Source: Lithobates sylvaticus (Eukaryota > Chordata > Amphibia > Anura > Ranidae). From it: a stretch of 64,000 nucleotides of DNA. Numbering within the stretch: the first letter of the stretch is position 1; the number at the start of each line of letters is the position of its first letter. Made by a program: the position numbers and the translations under genes. The stretch spans positions 272,377,492 to 272,441,491 of the forward strand of contig CM053030.1 of NCBI GenBank assembly GCA_028564925.1, in the 5' to 3' direction. Positions 1 to 64,000 of this stretch are shown one piece after another. The notes beneath the pieces were generated by a model. The model was not told where the DNA came from. It saw only the letters and a list, made by a program, of their open reading frames with translations, and did not search any database.

Positions 1-63132
<63,132 letters not shown>

Positions 63133-63930
63133 TTCTAAAGAACATTAGCGATTACCAGACTGGAACTAATAGCCATGTTTGGTTGTAACTTTTTTTTAAA
63201 GGACATTTTTACTGAATTACAGAGGCAGCAGTGTCCGATCTTTTGAAACGCTTGTAATTTGAGTCACTGACCTAAAACACGCATGCAGCTAGTGATTTTA
63301 AAATACTCTGCATACTGCAGAGATCTGCATACTTGTTTTAAATCAACAGCCTTTCAGTAACAAGGGTTTGCAAAGGAAAGCTTCAACAGCAGCTTATGTA
63401 TTTTCTCAGTATACAATATGTTTCTGTCGAGTTTTCTGTAAGCATCAACTTGCAGAATTGGGGATAATCGTGTTTTTTTTTTTTTTTTTTTTTCTTTTTT
63501 TTTTTCTATGTGTATTTCAGTGTGGGCTACATTTTCTTTTTAAAAAATAAAGTTCCTTAATGGAAAAAAAATTGATTTATTTATACATGGTAGTTTTGAA
63601 AAAATGTTTGCATATTGCCATTCAGTTTACTTTGCACATCAGCATGTGTTGAATATCTTGAGGCATTTCTTTCGTTGCACACGTTAAAATGCATTGGTAA
63701 CCTAAAACCCCCAAAACATGATATTCTACAGGGTCAATGCTTTCAGAAAATAAAACATTGGAAGTAGTATTTTTTTTTAATGTTGCTCTATATTTGTGCT
63801 GCTGTTTATTGTATGCACCAAAATAAATTTAAATGCATTTATGAAACCTGTAATAAACACAATAGAATATTGTGGTAAAATGGAAGATTAACAAATACAC
63901 AAGACAATTGGCAGAAATAAAACAAAACCT
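63133..63930 (+). other. NSUN2 3' UTR and polyadenylation signals
   Basis: After the stop, AT-rich sequence contains AATAAA hexamers at 63546-63551, 63749-63754, 63822-63827, 63852-63857 and 63916-63921. The first lies just after a T-rich tract and would give a UTR of about 440 bases; the later ones would extend it by 200 to 400 bases. Which are used cannot be read from sequence. Confidence 0.7.
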
Positions 63931-63965
63931 TTTAAAAAGTAATGTCCTTCATAGGCAACTGTTAA

Positions 63966-64000
63966 CCACTTCAGCCCCGGAAGGATTTACCCCCTTACTG
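63966..64000 (+). mobile_element. TTAA-family element R7, start only
   Basis: TTAA at 63962-63965 followed by CCACTTCAGCCCCGGAAGG and GATTTACCCCC runs off the end of the window. It lies just downstream of the distal NSUN2 polyadenylation signals. Confidence 0.75.

Overview
The window is the 3' half of one vertebrate protein-coding gene, NSUN2 (RNA 5-methylcytosine methyltransferase), read left to right on the + strand. Eleven exons between 1733 and 63132 join into one unbroken frame of about 501 codons ending in a TGA at 63130-63132. They cover the catalytic T-C cysteine box, the conserved C-terminal half and an acidic tail. Upstream exons lie outside the window. Coding sequence is only about 1.5 kb of 64 kb; the rest is intron packed with mobile elements. 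The protein resembles tetrapod NSUN2, and the repeat content (dense DIRS elements, L1/Tx1-like LINEs, Tc1/mariner elements and an abundant TTAA-flanked family beginning CCACTTC) suggests a large-genome ranid-type frog. The species call is inference.

Layout. 1-4966: three exons, a GC-AG intron, an 11-copy 30-bp minisatellite. 4967-11559: intron holding a degraded DIRS element (about 5290-9110) with two MITEs inside it, then a foldback element with 15-bp flanking direct repeats (10191-11519). 11560-11656: exon. 11657-35509: a 23.9-kb intron containing a nested stack. A TTAA-family element (begins 13059, resumes about 29934) was hit by a full-length minus-strand L1 (about 13502-29933). That L1 was later split by an apparently intact young L1 (16343-22205, both ORFs open, 14-bp target duplication) and by a rearranged DIRS copy and an unclassified repeat (24600-28860). 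A second stack of Tc1-like elements, TTAA elements and MITEs follows (31038-34960).

35510-35691: exon. 35692-53208: a 17.5-kb intron with a 1.25-kb GACT/GAGAGA satellite, one DIRS element with paired inverted ends (39427-44718), DIRS tail fragments, and a second, better preserved DIRS on the minus strand with inverted ends and an internal complementary region (46503-52025). 53209-63132: six further exons with smaller introns holding more TTAA elements, Tc1 and L1 remnants and MITEs. 63133-64000: 3' UTR with several AATAAA signals, then the start of another TTAA element.

I see no bacterial-type operon, CRISPR array, rRNA or tRNA gene. I found no clearly new biological system. The most informative features are the intact L1, the datable nesting order, the GC-AG intron and the end structure of the minus-strand DIRS.
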